Below, piece after piece: positions 35,732 through 47,359 of a stretch of 64,000 nucleotides of DNA. Source of the DNA: Pantoea piersonii (lineage in GTDB: Bacteria; Pseudomonadota; Gammaproteobacteria; Enterobacterales; Enterobacteriaceae); assembly GCF_003612015.1 (NCBI RefSeq), contig NZ_RARB01000004.1, positions 124,001 to 188,000 on the forward strand. Direction: 5' to 3'. The position numbers were made by a program, and so were the translations under genes. The stretch's first letter is position 1. Each line of letters starts with the position of its first letter. The notes beneath the pieces are model-generated. The model saw nothing but the letters and a program-made list of their open reading frames with translations, was not told the origin of the DNA and did no database searches.

Positions 35732-36703
35732 TCAGAAATCGCGCTGTACAGACATATGCGCCAGCGCTTCAAGCGCGCTGCGCCAGGGGGATTCCGGCAG
35801 CGCGCTGAGCGCCTCAATCGCTTTGTCCGCTTCCTGTTCGGCGCGCTTGCGCGTCCACTCCAGCGAGCCGCACTGCTGCATCGCGGCCAGCACCGGTTCG
35901 AGAAGATGACGGCCATTGCCCTGTTCGATCGCTTCGCGGATCATTTTCGTCTGTTCCGGCGTGCCGTTATGCATCGCATGCAGCAGCGGCAGCGTCGGCT
36001 TACCCTCGCTCAGATCGTCGCCGGTATTTTTGCCCAGCGTGGCGCCGTCGGCGCTGTAGTCGAGCAGATCGTCGATTAACTGGAAAGCCGTGCCGAGAAA
36101 GCGACCGTAATCCTGCATCGCTTTTTCCTGCGCCGGAGTCGCTTCGGCGAGAATGGCGGATGCCTGCGACGCCGCCTCGAACAAACGCGCGGTTTTGCTG
36201 TAAATCACGCGCATATAGCTCTCTTCGGTGATGTCAGGGTCGTTGACGTTCATCAGCTGCAGCACTTCACCTTCGGCAATCACGTTCACCGCTTCGGACA
36301 TCAGCGCCAGGATACGCAGCGAACCCATGCTGGTCATCATCTGGAAAGCGCGGGTGTAGATAAAATCGCCGACCAGCACGCTGGCCGCATTGCCGAACGC
36401 CGCGTTCGCGGTGGCTTTGCCGCGACGCATATCGGATTCATCCACCACGTCGTCATGCAGCAGCGTCGCGGTGTGGATAAATTCGATCAGCGCCGCGTTA
36501 GTGACGTGCAGTTCGCCCTGATAGCCCAGCGCGCGTGCTGAGAGCACGGCGATCATCGGACGGATGCGCTTACCGCCGCCGCTGATGATGTAATAGCCCA
36601 GCTGATTAATCAGCGAGACCTCGGAATTCAGCTGGTCGAGGATGGTCTGGTTGACGGCCGCCATATCCTGCGCGGTTAATTCATTAATTTGTTCTAAGTT
36701 CAT
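35732..36703 (-). CDS. ispB: Octaprenyl diphosphate synthase IspB
   Basis: 323-residue trans-isoprenyl diphosphate synthase making the C40 side chain of ubiquinone and menaquinone. Both aspartate-rich motifs are visible: LLHDDVVDESD and FQLIDDLLDYS. GGKRIRPM near residue 44 binds the allylic diphosphate. It is divergent from rplU, as in E. coli. Confidence 0.97.
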   Translation of the reverse strand: MNLEQINELTAQDMAAVNQTILDQLNSEVSLINQLGYYIISGGGKRIRPMIAVLSARALGYQGELHVTNAALIEFIHTATLLHDDVVDESDMRRGKATANAAFGNAASVLVGDFIYTRAFQMMTSMGSLRILALMSEAVNVIAEGEVLQLMNVNDPDITEESYMRVIYSKTARLFEAASQASAILAEATPAQEKAMQDYGRFLGTAFQLIDDLLDYSADGATLGKNTGDDLSEGKPTLPLLHAMHNGTPEQTKMIREAIEQGNGRHLLEPVLAAMQQCGSLEWTRKRAEQEADKAIEALSALPESPWRSALEALAHMSVQRDF

Positions 36704-36860
36704 TCGTCTGTTCAGCTTTGACTCGTTTCAACGGCTCATGGTACGTGCTTTAACCAGCCTGAGTTCAGGTAATCTGTTACTGATTGTACTTGAATTTTCC
36801 GGATGAGAAACGTTTGCGATCGGCCTGTGTTTTTTTTCTGCAAGAGAGTGCAAAGTGCAC

Positions 36861-36889
36861 TTGTCTTCTGCTGGAGTTTTGCGTAGAAT
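36861..36889 (+). promoter_or_regulatory. rplU-rpmA promoter
   Basis: TTGTCT (36861-36866) and TAGAAT (36884-36889) with an exact 17-bp spacer, followed by a GC-rich discriminator CGCGCCC. The implied transcript start near 36896 gives a leader of about 64 bases. A small inverted repeat AGTGCA-AAG-TGCACT (36847-36861) overlaps the upstream edge of the -35. Confidence 0.75.
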
Positions 36890-36905
36890 TCGCGCCCTAT
36901 TGTGA

Positions 36906-37271
<366 letters not shown>

Positions 37272-37283
37272 GAGGAGATCTGA

Positions 37284-37544
<261 letters not shown>

Positions 37545-37585
37545 GGTTGTCGTGACGCAGACAGCGACTGTCTGAACGCACGAAT

Positions 37586-37615
37586 AAAAGCCCCGCAGCC
37601 ATTGCGGGGCTTTTT
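37586..37615 (+). terminator. Intrinsic terminator of rplU-rpmA
   Basis: AAAAGCCCCGCA / TGCGGGGCTTTT stem (37586-37597, 37603-37614) with a five-base loop and a T5 tail. Confidence 0.93.
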
Positions 37616-37761
37616 ACATTCTGCGACCTGTCGTTCTGTATTGCTGTACACTTTATGTACGCCTGATGCAAATCAGTCCTGATTTATCCGCCGCCGGTCA
37701 GCGCAGACAGACCCTGGCGGACCCGTCCGCTGCTCTCTCAGGAGCGCGGACGACTGTGTGA

Positions 37762-38946
<1,185 letters not shown>

Positions 38947-38953
38947 TGCCGGA

Positions 38954-38983
38954 AAAAAGGGACAGCGAAAGCTGTCCCTTTTT
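38954..38983. terminator. Bidirectional terminator between obgE and entH
   Basis: AAAAAGGGACAGC / GCTGTCCCTTTTT stem around a GAAA tetraloop; each strand ends in a T run. It serves obgE (rightward) and entCEBAH (leftward), whose stop codon lies two bases beyond. Confidence 0.93.
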
Positions 38984-38985
38984 GT

Positions 38986-39402
38986 TTATCCCAGCACCGC
39001 CACCGTCAGACGCGACGAGCAGCAGAGCTGGCCGCGCGCGTTGCGGATCTCTATCTGCCACACCTGATTGCGTGAGCCGATATGCAGCGGACGGCAGATG
39101 CCGCGCACTTCGCCGCTGGAGACTGAGCGGTGGTGGCTGGCGTTCACCTCAATGCCGACCACGCTTTTTCCCTCTTCGGTGCAGAGATAGCCAGCGATCG
39201 ATCCCATCGACTCCGCCAGCACCACCGACGCGCCGCCGTGTAGCAGGCCGAAAGGCTGATGGGTACGCGCGTCAACTGGCATTACCGCTTCCAGATAGTC
39301 GTCGCCGATCGCGGTAAAGCGGATGCCGATATGCGCCACCAGCGAGTTCTCGCCGATAGCGTTCAGCGCGTCGAGATCGGTTTCGCGTTTCCAGATCGCC
39401 AT
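38986..39402 (-). CDS. entH: Enterobactin proofreading thioesterase EntH
   Basis: 138-residue hotdog-fold thioesterase that clears mis-charged aryl groups from the EntB carrier domain. The catalytic segment [14 protein letters not shown] contains His55 and Glu64, matching the family's catalytic residues. It is the last gene of the leftward entCEBAH operon, three bases after entA. Confidence 0.96.
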   Translation of the reverse strand: MAIWKRETDLDALNAIGENSLVAHIGIRFTAIGDDYLEAVMPVDARTHQPFGLLHGGASVVLAESMGSIAGYLCTEEGKSVVGIEVNASHHRSVSSGEVRGICRPLHIGSRNQVWQIEIRNARGQLCCSSRLTVAVLG

Positions 39403-39405
39403 CGG

Positions 39406-40164
39406 TCAGGCTCCCAGCGTCGCGCCGCCGTCGACCACGATATCCTGCAGTACGACATGGCTGGCGAGATCCGAGGCGAGGAACAGTACGTTATGGGCGA
39501 TCTCCTGCGGTCTGGCGATCTTACGCAGCGGGATCCCAAGCTTATATTGATCCGGGAAGCCGTCGATCATCTCCTGTTCGGCGGTCGGCGTATGCCACAG
39601 GCTGCGCTGCATCTCGGTATCGGTCGAACCGGGCGAAACGATATTGCACCGAACGCCATAAGGCGCCATCTCCAGGCCCACCGTCAGGGCAAGGCTGCGC
39701 AGCGCGGCTTTCGACGCGCCGTAAGCTGACATGCCAATACGCGGCGCGTGCGCCGAGTTAGAGGCGATAGTAACGATGGCACCCGCCCGCTGCTGGCGAA
39801 AGAGCGGCAGCGTCTGCTGAAACATATTAAAGGCGCCGCCGACATTGACCGCCAGACAGGCCTGGAAATCTTCAAATGAGATTTCATCGGTCGCGCCGAT
39901 GCGCAGGATGCCCGCGCCATTTACCAGCACGTCGAGCCGCGGCTGCTGCGCCAGCAGAGGCTGGCACGTCGCTTTCACCTGCTCCGGGTCCGCAACGTCC
40001 AGCCTGTGGCAGGCGAAAGGGTAGTCATGGTCGTGAAAGCGCAGGTCGAAGCCCTGAACCTGCGCGCCCGCCGCATGGAAAGCGAGCGCGGTGTGATAGC
40101 CGATGCCCTGGCCTGCGCCGGTTACCCAGACGATTTTACCGCTGAAATCAAAGTGCTGGCTCAT
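39406..40164 (-). CDS. entA: 2,3-dihydro-2,3-dihydroxybenzoate dehydrogenase EntA
   Basis: 252-residue short-chain dehydrogenase forming 2,3-dihydroxybenzoate with NAD+. The cofactor motif VTGAGQGIGYHTAL and the catalytic YGASK (SAYGASKAAL) are visible. The start at 40164 (MSQHFDFSGK) overlaps the entB stop by four bases (ATGA), arguing for translational coupling; a frame extending to 40194 is rejected for that reason. Confidence 0.97.
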   Translation of the reverse strand: MSQHFDFSGKIVWVTGAGQGIGYHTALAFHAAGAQVQGFDLRFHDHDYPFACHRLDVADPEQVKATCQPLLAQQPRLDVLVNGAGILRIGATDEISFEDFQACLAVNVGGAFNMFQQTLPLFRQQRAGAIVTIASNSAHAPRIGMSAYGASKAALRSLALTVGLEMAPYGVRCNIVSPGSTDTEMQRSLWHTPTAEQEMIDGFPDQYKLGIPLRKIARPQEIAHNVLFLASDLASHVVLQDIVVDGGATLGA

Positions 40165-41015
40165 TGTGCAGGCTCCCGCGACAGCAGCGTCCACCAGCTG
40201 TCGATGGTCGGGTTTTTTGCCAGGCTAACGAAGTCGATATCGCCGTGTACCTGACGCCAGCGCGCCGCCAGCGCCATCATGCGAACGGAATCCAGACCGT
40301 AGTCGATCAGGTTCTCGCTATCTTCCGGCACGTCGTCATCCTCCAGCAGCGGCAGGATCAGCGCGCGCAGATCGTCTTTGCTGAGCGGCAGCGGCATCAG
40401 ATCGGCGGTCATCACTACTTTGCCGCTGCGTCCGGCGGTATAGGTCAGCGCCATCATATGCTCTTCGCGGCTAAAGTCAGCCAGCGCATCCGCCACCATA
40501 AAGGGCTGAATATTGCGCATAAAGGCGTCGGTGGCGGTGGTCAGGCAGCCGATGTGCGCATAAACGCCGGTAATAATCAGCTGGTCGCGACCCATCTCCT
40601 GCAGGATCGACTCCAGCGGCGAGCGTACAAAGGCGCTGTAACGCCACTTGGTCAGTACCTGATCCTCCGCATCGGGCGCCAGCGCATCCACGATCTTCTG
40701 CTGATCCGGATGTTTGTTCAGGCCCGGCCCCCACATATCGTTGAGCAGCGCGCGATCTTCATCGCTCTGCTGATTGGGCTGCGCGGTATAGAACACCGGA
40801 ATGCCCTGCGCCTTACACCAGGCGCGCAGGCGGGCGATATTCTCCACCACCTGATTAACCAGCGGGCTGTTTTCGCCCCAGAAGTTAAGGAAATAGGCCT
40901 GCATATCATGAATAAGCAGCGCGGCGCGCTGCGGCTCCAGCGTCCATTTCACCTTGTTGGTGGGCAGCTCGGCGGCGGCAGGCAGCGGATATGAGGTCAG
41001 TTTTGGAATAGCCAT
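40161..41015 (-). CDS. entB: Isochorismatase / aryl carrier protein EntB
   Basis: 284-residue bifunctional protein. The N-terminal isochorismatase domain (about 1-200; LLIHDMQAYF, WRYSAFVRSPL, GVYAHIGC) hydrolyses isochorismate. The C-terminal aryl carrier domain has the phosphopantetheine serine in DYGLDSVRMM (about residue 246) and carries 2,3-dihydroxybenzoate to EntF. Activation needs a phosphopantetheinyl transferase such as EntD, which is not encoded in this window. Confidence 0.98.
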   Translation of the reverse strand: MAIPKLTSYPLPAAAELPTNKVKWTLEPQRAALLIHDMQAYFLNFWGENSPLVNQVVENIARLRAWCKAQGIPVFYTAQPNQQSDEDRALLNDMWGPGLNKHPDQQKIVDALAPDAEDQVLTKWRYSAFVRSPLESILQEMGRDQLIITGVYAHIGCLTTATDAFMRNIQPFMVADALADFSREEHMMALTYTAGRSGKVVMTADLMPLPLSKDDLRALILPLLEDDDVPEDSENLIDYGLDSVRMMALAARWRQVHGDIDFVSLAKNPTIDSWWTLLSREPAQ

Positions 41016-41032
41016 AAAATCTCCGGAACAGG

Positions 41033-42649
41033 TCAGGCTTGTGCTTGTTGATCGGCAAGCTGTTGGCGCAGGCGTTTCTTGTCTACTTTGCCGACGGGCG
41101 TCAGCGGCAGTTCATCCACGCAGGTAATACGGTCGGGCAATTTATAGTCGGCGACGCCCAGTTCGCGCAGGTGGCGTCGCAGCGCCACCGGCTTGATCGG
41201 CTGACGGGAAACGATAAAGGCGCAGCTCTTTTCGCCCATCAGCTCATCCTGCATCGACACCAGCGCCGCATGGATCACGTCGGCATGGCGCTGCAGGAGG
41301 TTTTCAATCTCCTCTGCGGCGATCTTTTCGCCGCCGCGGTTGATCTGATCCTTTTCACGGCCCTGTACGGTGATGTAGCCCTGCGGGTTAATCTCGATCA
41401 GATCGCCCGAGCAGTAAAAACCCTCAGCGTCGAAGCTGGCCGCGTTGTGCTCCGGGCTTTTGTAATAGCCGCGAAAGGTATAAGGGCCACGCGTCATCAG
41501 TCGGCCGATAGCGCCGGTTGGCAGCGGATTGCCGTTTTCGTCTGCCACCCAGACCTCATCGTCCGGTGAAATTGGACGGCCCTGCGTGGTGAGTATGGTT
41601 TTCTCGTCGTCGTCGAAGCGGGTGTAGTTCACCAGGCCTTCAGCCATGCCGAACACCTGTTGCAGCCGGCAGCCGATCTCGCTCTGAATACGCGCCGCGA
41701 TGGTTTCGCTCAGCTTCGCTCCGCCGACCTGCATACGCTGCAGAGACGCCAGCGCCTTATTGCTGCCCCACTCATTGATCGCCTGCAGCCAGAGGCTGAC
41801 GGCGGGCGGCACCAGGCCGGTGTCGGTCACCTGATGCTTTTCGATCAGCGGGAAGCAGTTCGTCGCGCTGGGATCTTCGGCCAGAATCACCTGGCCGCCC
41901 GCATAGAAGACGCCCAGCGAGCCGGGCGAACTCATTGCAAAGTTATGCGGCGCGGGCAGGGCGATCAGGTAACGCGTTTCGGCCGTGACTGCGCAGATCT
42001 CGTCGCTGGCGCGAATGCTGTAGTAGTAGTCATTATGAGTACGCGGGATAAGCTTTGGCGTTCCGGTGCTGCCGCCGGAGAGCTGGAAAAGAGCCACGTC
42101 GTCGGCGGCGGTCGGCGTTGGCCGGTAGTCGCCCGCCGCTTCGGCCATCAGCGCTTCCAGGGTAGTGTCCGGCTGGCTGTCATTGCGCAGGATCACCTGC
42201 CGCAGCGAGGGCTGGGCGGCGCACAGCGCGTCGATAAAGCTATCGTCGGCGAACAGCGCATGGCGACGATCGGCGATCAGCAGCGCGGGTTCGATCTGCG
42301 CGGCGTAGGCCTGCAGCTCGGTGCGCTGGTGGCTGAACAGCGCATAGACCGACACGACGCCCAGCTTAAACAGGGCGAAAACGGTGACGTAGAAGTCAGC
42401 GACATTGCCGAGCTGCACCAGCGCGGTATCGCCGTTTTTCAACCCGCGGCGCTGTAGCGCGGCGGCCAGGTTGTCGCTGCGCTGCGCCAGCTGACGGTAG
42501 CTCAGCTGCAGATCGCCCTCGATAATGGCGATGGCGTCGCTGTTTTTATGACGCTCCAGGATATCGGTCATCGGCACATCCAGCCAGTAACCTTTCTCGC
42601 GGTAGCGCGCCGCCAGATCGTCTGGCCAGCGGTGGTAGGGGATCGACAT
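41033..42649 (-). CDS. entE: 2,3-dihydroxybenzoate-AMP ligase EntE
   Basis: 538-residue stand-alone adenylation enzyme that activates 2,3-dihydroxybenzoate and loads it on EntB. Adenylation motifs are visible: [45 protein letters not shown] and the catalytic lysine region VGKVDKK. The start at 42649 ([11 protein letters not shown]) has AAGGA upstream and matches E. coli EntE; the frame runs to 42703 inside entC. Ten bases separate it from entC. Confidence 0.98.
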   Translation of the reverse strand: MSIPYHRWPDDLAARYREKGYWLDVPMTDILERHKNSDAIAIIEGDLQLSYRQLAQRSDNLAAALQRRGLKNGDTALVQLGNVADFYVTVFALFKLGVVSVYALFSHQRTELQAYAAQIEPALLIADRRHALFADDSFIDALCAAQPSLRQVILRNDSQPDTTLEALMAEAAGDYRPTPTAADDVALFQLSGGSTGTPKLIPRTHNDYYYSIRASDEICAVTAETRYLIALPAPHNFAMSSPGSLGVFYAGGQVILAEDPSATNCFPLIEKHQVTDTGLVPPAVSLWLQAINEWGSNKALASLQRMQVGGAKLSETIAARIQSEIGCRLQQVFGMAEGLVNYTRFDDDEKTILTTQGRPISPDDEVWVADENGNPLPTGAIGRLMTRGPYTFRGYYKSPEHNAASFDAEGFYCSGDLIEINPQGYITVQGREKDQINRGGEKIAAEEIENLLQRHADVIHAALVSMQDELMGEKSCAFIVSRQPIKPVALRRHLRELGVADYKLPDRITCVDELPLTPVGKVDKKRLRQQLADQQAQA

Positions 42650-42659
42650 GGTATTTCCT

Positions 42660-43847
42660 TTATTGCAGTCCAAAAGCGCGCAGCATGGTGTCGAGCTTGA
42701 CACCGGTCTCGCGCCATTCTGATTCCGGTTGCGAATCCGCCACGATGCCCGCGCCAGCGAACAGGCGCACCCGCGCGCCCTGTACGGTGCCGCAGCGGAT
42801 GGTCACGACCCATTCGCCGTTGCCCTGATCGTCGCACCAGCCAACGATTCCGCCGAACAGCCGACGGTCAAACGGCTCCAGCGTCTGGATCAGCTGCTGC
42901 GCGCGCTGATGCGGGAAGCCGCTCAGGGCTGGTGTCGGATGCAGCAGACAGGCGAGCGACAGCGCGTTCTCCTGTTCGTCGAGCGCTTCGCCGTCGATCT
43001 GCGTCGCCAGATGCCACAGCGTGGCGGTCGTCAGCAGAGAAGGGGTGGCGGGAACCGAGAGCAGGCGGCTGCGCGGCTGCAGCACCTCACGCATCGCATC
43101 TGTCACCAGCTTATGCTCGTGGCGATCTTTCGCCGACTGCATCAGAGCGTCGCCGGCGGCCCGGTCGCGCGCTGCGACGGCGTCGCGACGCGCAGATCCG
43201 GCGAGCGGACAGGAGCTGAAATCGCGCCCCTCTTTGCGCAGCATCAGCTCCGGGCTGGCGCCGACCAGCGAGCCGCCCTGCGGCAGCGGCAGGTGAAAGT
43301 GATAGCTGTCAGGGTTTTGCGCCACGATGCGCTGCATCAGTGCGGCGATATCCACCGGCTGTTCCGTCACGATATCCATCAGGCGCGACAGCACCACTTT
43401 ATCCAGCTCGCCGCGCTGCGTGGCCATAACGGCCTGCGCCACCATCGCGGTAAAAGCATCGTGCTCCGGCACGGCGGCGCGGCGACGCACCTGCGGCAGC
43501 GGCGCCTGAACCGCCGTCAGCGCACCTTGTAAATCGGCGCGGTCAAAGGTCTGATGCGATTCAGGGATAAACAGCGCGGCGGGCTGCGTGACGTCGAAGG
43601 GGATAGCGCCGACCAGGATCGGATGGGCAATACCCTGTTTTTTTGCCGCGGCGAAGTGGCGGCGCAACTGCTGTTGAAAATCGCCGTTTAGCGCATCGCC
43701 ATCGGTCACCGGGGTGGTGACGGTGGTGTAGCAGCCTTGCGTAGCGATACTGCGCCACGGAGATGTGAAGATAAAACCCCGACACAGCGCGGAGAAATCC
43801 TGAAGCTGGGGATTTCCAAACGTCAACGTTTCAACCATAATTTTCAC
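42660..43847 (-). CDS. entC: Isochorismate synthase EntC
   Basis: 395-residue chorismate-utilising enzyme that converts chorismate to isochorismate, the entry step of enterobactin synthesis. Typical motifs: [46 protein letters not shown] and [16 protein letters not shown] with the Mg2+-binding glutamate. The start could be 43847 or the ATG at 43838. It opens the entCEBAH operon and is divergent from fepB across a Fur box. Confidence 0.97.
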   Translation of the reverse strand: MKIMVETLTFGNPQLQDFSALCRGFIFTSPWRSIATQGCYTTVTTPVTDGDALNGDFQQQLRRHFAAAKKQGIAHPILVGAIPFDVTQPAALFIPESHQTFDRADLQGALTAVQAPLPQVRRRAAVPEHDAFTAMVAQAVMATQRGELDKVVLSRLMDIVTEQPVDIAALMQRIVAQNPDSYHFHLPLPQGGSLVGASPELMLRKEGRDFSSCPLAGSARRDAVAARDRAAGDALMQSAKDRHEHKLVTDAMREVLQPRSRLLSVPATPSLLTTATLWHLATQIDGEALDEQENALSLACLLHPTPALSGFPHQRAQQLIQTLEPFDRRLFGGIVGWCDDQGNGEWVVTIRCGTVQGARVRLFAGAGIVADSQPESEWRETGVKLDTMLRAFGLQ

Positions 43848-43867
43848 CTATAAATGATAAGATAATT

Positions 43868-43886
43868 AATAATGATTATCATTTGT
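43868..43886. promoter_or_regulatory. Fur box between entC and fepB
   Basis: On the minus strand ACAAATGATAATCATTATT matches 15 of 19 positions of the Fur consensus GATAATGATAATCATTATC. A further GATAATTAATAATG overlaps it on the left. It lies 20 bases from the entC start and 130 from fepB, so iron-bound Fur would repress both directions. Confidence 0.9.
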
Positions 43887-44015
43887 ATTGTGGTTCTGTA
43901 ACCTACGTTGATTGGGCCGGAGTGTCAATAAATTCGCGGCGTTCAGCGCGCGATCTCAGCGTGTTTCAGAAAGGTGGCAGGGCTTTGTCTTACAGTAAAA
44001 GGTGGACTGAATCTT

Positions 44016-44981
44016 ATGTTTAAGCGGACTTTTATGACGGTGGCCGCGCTGCTTTTCGTCACGTTGCTGGCTAACCCGGACGCGCGGGCCGAAGGCGGCT
44101 GGCCGCGCACGCTGCAAAGCGCCCACGGCAGCGTGACGCTGCCAAAAGCGCCGCAGCGTATCGTCTCGACCAGCATGACGCTGACCGGCTCGCTGCTGGC
44201 GATCGACGCGCCGGTAATCGCCAGCGGCGCAACCGCTCCAGGCAGCCGTCTGGCCGACGATCAGGGTTTTTTTCGTCAGTGGGGCGACGTAGCGAAGCGT
44301 AAAAACGTTAAGCGCCTCTATATCGGCGAACCCAGCGCCGAAGCAGTGGCCGCCGAAGCGCCGGACCTGATTATCGTCAGCGCCACCGGCAACGATTCCG
44401 CCATTAAGCTGGTGGATCAGTTCTCGGCCATTGCGCCGACGCTGGTGGTGAACTATGACGACAAAAGCTGGCAGCAGCTGGTGACGCTGCTTGGCGAAGC
44501 GACCGGCCACGAAGCTGATGCGGCGGCGCGCGTTAAGGCGTTTGATGAGCAGGAGGCGGCGCTGAAGCAGAAAATTACGCTGCCGCCGCAGCCCGTTTCC
44601 GCGATGGTATTTAACGGCGATGGCCGCGCGGTGAACCTCTGGACCAGCGAATCGGCGCAGGGCAAGCTGCTGGAGCAGCTCGGCTTTACGCTCGCCGTGC
44701 CGCCCGCCAACCTGCAGCAGATGCACAGCATGGGCCAGCGCAAAGATATTATTCAGCTCTCTGGCGAAAATGTCGCCAGTGGCCTGAACGGCAATAGCTT
44801 CCTGCTGTTCGCCGCAGAAGATCAGACCGCGCAGCAGTTGATGCAAAACCCTTTCCTGGCGCAGACCGCAGCGGTGAAACAGCGGCAGGTTTATGCGCTG
44901 GGCGCGGATACCTTCCGTCTTGACTACTACAGCGCCAGCCACCTGCTGGCGCGTCTGGAGCAGCTGTTCGTTAAGTCATAA
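44016..44981 (+). CDS. fepB: Ferric enterobactin periplasmic binding protein FepB
   Basis: 321-residue class III solute-binding protein that carries ferric enterobactin to FepDGC. A signal peptide ([19 protein letters not shown], cleavage near ARA) precedes the two-lobed domain with [21 protein letters not shown] and [14 protein letters not shown]. The start at 44016 has AAAAGGTGGA nine bases upstream, so the frame opening at 43974 is not used. Its stop overlaps the converging entS by six bases. Confidence 0.95.
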   Translation: MFKRTFMTVAALLFVTLLANPDARAEGGWPRTLQSAHGSVTLPKAPQRIVSTSMTLTGSLLAIDAPVIASGATAPGSRLADDQGFFRQWGDVAKRKNVKRLYIGEPSAEAVAAEAPDLIIVSATGNDSAIKLVDQFSAIAPTLVVNYDDKSWQQLVTLLGEATGHEADAAARVKAFDEQEAALKQKITLPPQPVSAMVFNGDGRAVNLWTSESAQGKLLEQLGFTLAVPPANLQQMHSMGQRKDIIQLSGENVASGLNGNSFLLFAAEDQTAQQLMQNPFLAQTAAVKQRQVYALGADTFRLDYYSASHLLARLEQLFVKS

Positions 44982-46226
44982 CGCTTCGTCCGCCAGCGTC
45001 GGCGCTGGCGGCTGATAGCGTCGTAGCCTCGCCATCAGGATCCACATCGCTAACCCCAGCAGCGCCGCGCCGAAACCGAAAAGCGCGGCGGCCTGCTGCG
45101 GCAGCAGCCATGTCCCCATCGCGCCAATCAGCGCCGCGCCGACTGCATCGCCGGTAACATTCTGCGCCGTCCAGAGGCTGTTGATGCGCCCCAGCAGCGC
45201 ATCAGGCGTCAGCGACTGGATCAGCGTGTATTGCACCAGGCTGTTAATGGCGTTGAAGTAGCCGAACGCCGCCAGACACGCCAGGCTGAGCGCGAACAGC
45301 GGCATCAGGCTAAACAGCCCAAGCGCGAGAAAGGCGGCGATAGCGCTGCCCAGGATCAATCTCCCAGGCTGCGGCGACTGCGTCAGGCGTCCGCTGGTCA
45401 ATGCGCCCAGCGCCGCGCCGAGCGGCACGGCGGCATACATCAGGCCCAGCTCATCGAGACTGACCTGCCAGTGCGGCGCCAGCGCCGGATAGAGCACGCG
45501 CACCGCGCTCGCCAGCGTTACCAGCGCGCCGATCAGCGCAGCCATACCGACCACCGGCGCGGCGAAAAGAAACTGCACGCCGCTGGCAAGCGCCCTGAGC
45601 GGATGCTCGCGCGGCTGGGGCGGCGGCGGCATCACGGGCAGCCTGAGCAGGGTTAACACGGTGAGCAGCGTACCGAAGGCGGCGAGCGCGTAGTTCCACG
45701 CCGCGCCGCCGTGCGCCAGCACCACGCCACCGATGGCGGGCGAGAGGATCGCGCCGAAGCGTACCGTCAGCATGGTAATGGCGCCCGCCTGCATCAGATT
45801 TTCGCGTCCCACCAGCGCCGGGGTCGCCGCCAGCAGCGCGGTGACCCCGAGCGCGCCGAAAAAACCGTCCCATAAACCCAGCAGGAAAACCGCGCTGACC
45901 GAAGGCGTCGGCAGCGAAGCGTTAATGGCCAGCGCCACGAAGCCGAGGCCGCAGGTGGATCGCGCCATCAGGATCAGACGCTTGCGTTCATAGCGATCCG
46001 CCAGCACGCCGCCGGTCAACAGCCCGATAAACATGCCTGCGCCCGCCAGGGTGACCGCCAGCCCGACCAGCGCAGGAGAGCGGGTCAGCTGCTGAATTTG
46101 CACCGGAACGGCAATGGCCAGCATGCCGAGCGCGACAATAGAGATAAAGCGGGCGATAAAAACCGCGCGAAAAGCGGGATGGGTCTTCAACAGGCTGAGG
46201 TCGATCAGATGGGAGGGTTTGGTCAT
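44976..46226 (-). CDS. entS: Enterobactin exporter EntS
   Basis: 416-residue major facilitator superfamily transporter with about 12 transmembrane segments that exports enterobactin to the periplasm. MFS motif A is visible as [15 protein letters not shown]. Length is identical to E. coli EntS. It lies between fepB and fepD in the conserved position, divergent from fepDGC. Confidence 0.96.
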   Translation of the reverse strand: MTKPSHLIDLSLLKTHPAFRAVFIARFISIVALGMLAIAVPVQIQQLTRSPALVGLAVTLAGAGMFIGLLTGGVLADRYERKRLILMARSTCGLGFVALAINASLPTPSVSAVFLLGLWDGFFGALGVTALLAATPALVGRENLMQAGAITMLTVRFGAILSPAIGGVVLAHGGAAWNYALAAFGTLLTVLTLLRLPVMPPPPQPREHPLRALASGVQFLFAAPVVGMAALIGALVTLASAVRVLYPALAPHWQVSLDELGLMYAAVPLGAALGALTSGRLTQSPQPGRLILGSAIAAFLALGLFSLMPLFALSLACLAAFGYFNAINSLVQYTLIQSLTPDALLGRINSLWTAQNVTGDAVGAALIGAMGTWLLPQQAAALFGFGAALLGLAMWILMARLRRYQPPAPTLADEAL

Positions 46227-46302
46227 TTCTGTGCCTTTTGCTGCGGTTTTCCTCGTTATGGTCGAGGAGAATCATGGTAACATACAAAATACGAGTAATA
46301 AC

Positions 46303-46321
46303 GATAACAAGTATCATTATC
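46303..46321. promoter_or_regulatory. Fur box between entS and fepD
   Basis: GATAACAAGTATCATTATC matches 15 of 19 positions of the Fur consensus, with the right nine bases perfect. It lies 77 bp from the entS start and 49 bp from the fepD ATG, so it can control both. Confidence 0.88.
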
Positions 46322-46369
46322 AAATTGATGCGCCAGACGCGTCAGTGAACAGTGAAGGTTCGGAACGTT

Positions 46370-47359
46370 ATGCGCCAACTCACCGCAATAGCCGCCTCAG
46401 GGATGCTGCTGTTGCTCTTGCTCGCGCTCAGCCTGATGCTCGGCGCCAAATCAATCGCCATCCATGATGTTTATCTTGCCCTGACTACCCGCTGCGACAG
46501 CGCCGACTGCATAATTGTGCGCGAAGCGCGCCTGCCGCGTACCCTCGCAGGTTTAATGGCGGGTTGCGCGCTGGGGCTGGCGGGCGCGCTGATGCAGAGC
46601 CTGACGCGTAACCCGCTCGCCGATCCCGGCATCCTGGGCGTTAATGCGGGCGCAGGTTTTGCCGTGGTGCTCGGCATCGCCCTGTTCGGCGCGGATTCGC
46701 CCGCCGACTGGCTCGGCTTCGCCTTTGGCGGCGCGCTGCTGGCGTCGCTGCTGGTGGCGCTGACCGGCGCGCTCGGCGGCGGCCGCGTAAATCCTGTGCG
46801 CCTGACCCTGGCGGGCGTGGCGCTGGGCGCGGTGCTGGAAGGGCTGACTTCCGGCCTTTCTCTTCTGAACCCCGATATTTACGATCATCTGCGCTTCTGG
46901 CACAGCGGCTCGCTGGATATTCGCAGCGTTGCTGTACTGCGCGTGACGTATCCGGCTGTGGCTGTGGGCGTGCTGATTGCGCTGCTGCTGTCGCGCTCGC
47001 TCAACAGCCTGAGCATGGGCGGCGATCTGGCGACGGCGCTCGGCACGCGCGTGGCGCGAACGCAGATTCTGGGACTGCTGGCTATCGCCCTGCTGAGCGG
47101 CGCCGCGACGGCCGCCGTTGGCCCCATCGCCTTTGTCGGGCTGATGACGCCGCATCTGGCCCGCTGGCTGTGGGGCAACGAGCATCGCTGGATGCTGCCT
47201 GGCACGCTGCTGATTACGCCCTGTCTGCTGCTGGCCGCCGATATTCTCGGGCGTCTGATGGTGCCCGGCGAGCTGCGCGTCGCCGTCGTTACCGCACTGA
47301 TCGGCGCGCCGATGTTGATTGTGCTGGTGCGCCGCAAGCTGGGAAGAGGGCAGGTATGA
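46370..47359 (+). CDS. fepD: Ferric enterobactin permease subunit FepD
   Basis: 329-residue FecCD-family inner membrane permease with about nine to ten transmembrane helices. Motifs include REARLPRTLAGLMAGCALGLAG, TRNPLADPGILGVNAGAGF and FVGLMTPHLAR with the glycine region that contacts FepC. The ATG at 46370 is preferred, with GAAGG about 12 bases upstream; an in-frame GTG at 46352 is the alternative. It overlaps fepG by four bases (ATGA). Confidence 0.95.
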   Translation: MRQLTAIAASGMLLLLLLALSLMLGAKSIAIHDVYLALTTRCDSADCIIVREARLPRTLAGLMAGCALGLAGALMQSLTRNPLADPGILGVNAGAGFAVVLGIALFGADSPADWLGFAFGGALLASLLVALTGALGGGRVNPVRLTLAGVALGAVLEGLTSGLSLLNPDIYDHLRFWHSGSLDIRSVAVLRVTYPAVAVGVLIALLLSRSLNSLSMGGDLATALGTRVARTQILGLLAIALLSGAATAAVGPIAFVGLMTPHLARWLWGNEHRWMLPGTLLITPCLLLAADILGRLMVPGELRVAVVTALIGAPMLIVLVRRKLGRGQV

